Part shown: positions 28,253 to 28,491 of the stretch, piece by piece
Layout: each line of letters opens with the position of its first letter
Position numbering within the stretch: position 1 is the stretch's first letter
DNA from: a virus
DNA: 28,491 nucleotides
IMG/VR virus record: IMGVR_UViG_3300037488_000954
Span: 1 to 28,491 of that record
Strand: one strand, 5' to 3'
The notes under the pieces: generated by a model
What the model was told of the DNA's origin: nothing
The model's input: the letters and a program-made list of their open reading frames with translations, nothing else
Databases searched by the model: none
Program-made: the position numbers and the translations under genes

Positions 28253-28491
28253 CTAGAACGGGATGTCGTCGTCCATGTCGTCAAACCCGACTTTTGCCGG
28301 CGCGGCGGCAGGCGGCGGGGGCGCGCGGCGCGGGGGTGGCGGCGGTGCGCTGGCCGTGCTCTTGTTGTAAGCCGACAGCACAGCAGCGGCGAACTTCTCC
28401 GATGCGTAAACGTGATTCCACCACTTGCCGTTGTCCTGCTTGCGCGCGGGCCAGCTCACGAACGGGCCGTTGCTGCCGTTGACGATGCGGC
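28253..28491 (-). CDS. Single-stranded DNA-binding protein, C-terminal part (starts beyond window)
   Basis: The frame is open to the window edge; the visible part reads IVNGSNGPFVSWPARK, then WWNHVYASEKFAAAVLSAYN, a Pro-rich linker (PPPPPRRAPPPPAAA), and the tip FDDMDDDIPF. The last nine residues are the bacterial SSB C-terminal tip that recruits repair proteins. The globular part differs from EcoSSB and may be a different beta fold (SpoVG-like strands GPFVSWPARK), so the family is uncertain though the ssDNA-binding role is likely. Confidence 0.78.
   Translation of the reverse strand, partial: RIVNGSNGPFVSWPARKQDNGKWWNHVYASEKFAAAVLSAYNKSTASAPPPPPRRAPPPPAAAPAKVGFDDMDDDIPF

Overview
The window is a GC-rich (mostly near 60%) tailed-phage or prophage genome segment with the late-gene order of a P22-like podovirus. 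A plus-strand block (1-22920) carries the end of an early/recombination module, the packaging, head, tail, ejection and tailspike genes, and a lysis cassette. A minus-strand block (22921-28491) meets it stop-to-stop and carries accessory and recombination genes. The host is probably a GC-rich proteobacterium, perhaps Xanthomonadales or Burkholderiales; this is inferred from base composition and integron-site style, not shown.

Plus strand. A RusA-like resolvase fragment (1-234) is followed by small early genes. Two of these are driven by a shared promoter type (455-509, 784-838). Then come small and large terminase (1551-3390), P22-type portal (3448-5505), an acidic scaffold candidate (5548-6369) and P22-fold coat protein (6524-7798). 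A structural protein, a strong hairpin terminator (8440-8476) and small genes follow. The tail section has a gp4-like accessory factor (8970-9437), structural proteins, gp10-like stabiliser (11490-12890), a needle/fibre with a C1q-like knob and LamG-like end (12892-14385), and three genes in the gp7/gp20/gp16 positions (15254-19291). It ends with a tailspike carrying a P22-like head-binding domain (19288-21255) and lysis genes with an M15 endolysin and holin candidates (21283-22920).

Minus strand, in transcription order from the right end: the C-terminus of an SSB-like protein ending in the SSB tip DDDIPF, a Ref-like RecA-dependent nuclease, NinB, then a run of ten small ORFs (23641-27516), then two more hypothetical genes down to 22921.

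The standout feature is that the ten small ORFs lie in what looks like an integron gene-cassette array without an integrase, about 3.9 kb long. Eight complete attC sites are readable, each as RYYYAAC-type box, 5-6 bp, an L'' box with one extra C, a variable imperfect stem, L' box, 5-6 bp, GTTRRRY-type box. A ninth decayed attC lies at the right end and a lone GTTAGGC half-site at the left end. Two cassettes have variant core boxes that match between their two ends, as expected for cassettes that were once circles. All ORFs run antisense to the attC polarity, and seven of them stop at the TAA formed by the first three bases of their cassette. This lets the phage minus-strand operon read them. 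One cassette carries its own promoter of the same type as the phage early promoters. At least two genes start inside an attC loop, and one reads through an attC whose stop codon was mutated.

No stretch over 300 bases lacks a gene. The largest gap (6370-6523) holds a promoter and a structured leader for the coat gene. I saw no tRNA, rRNA, CRISPR or insertion sequence.
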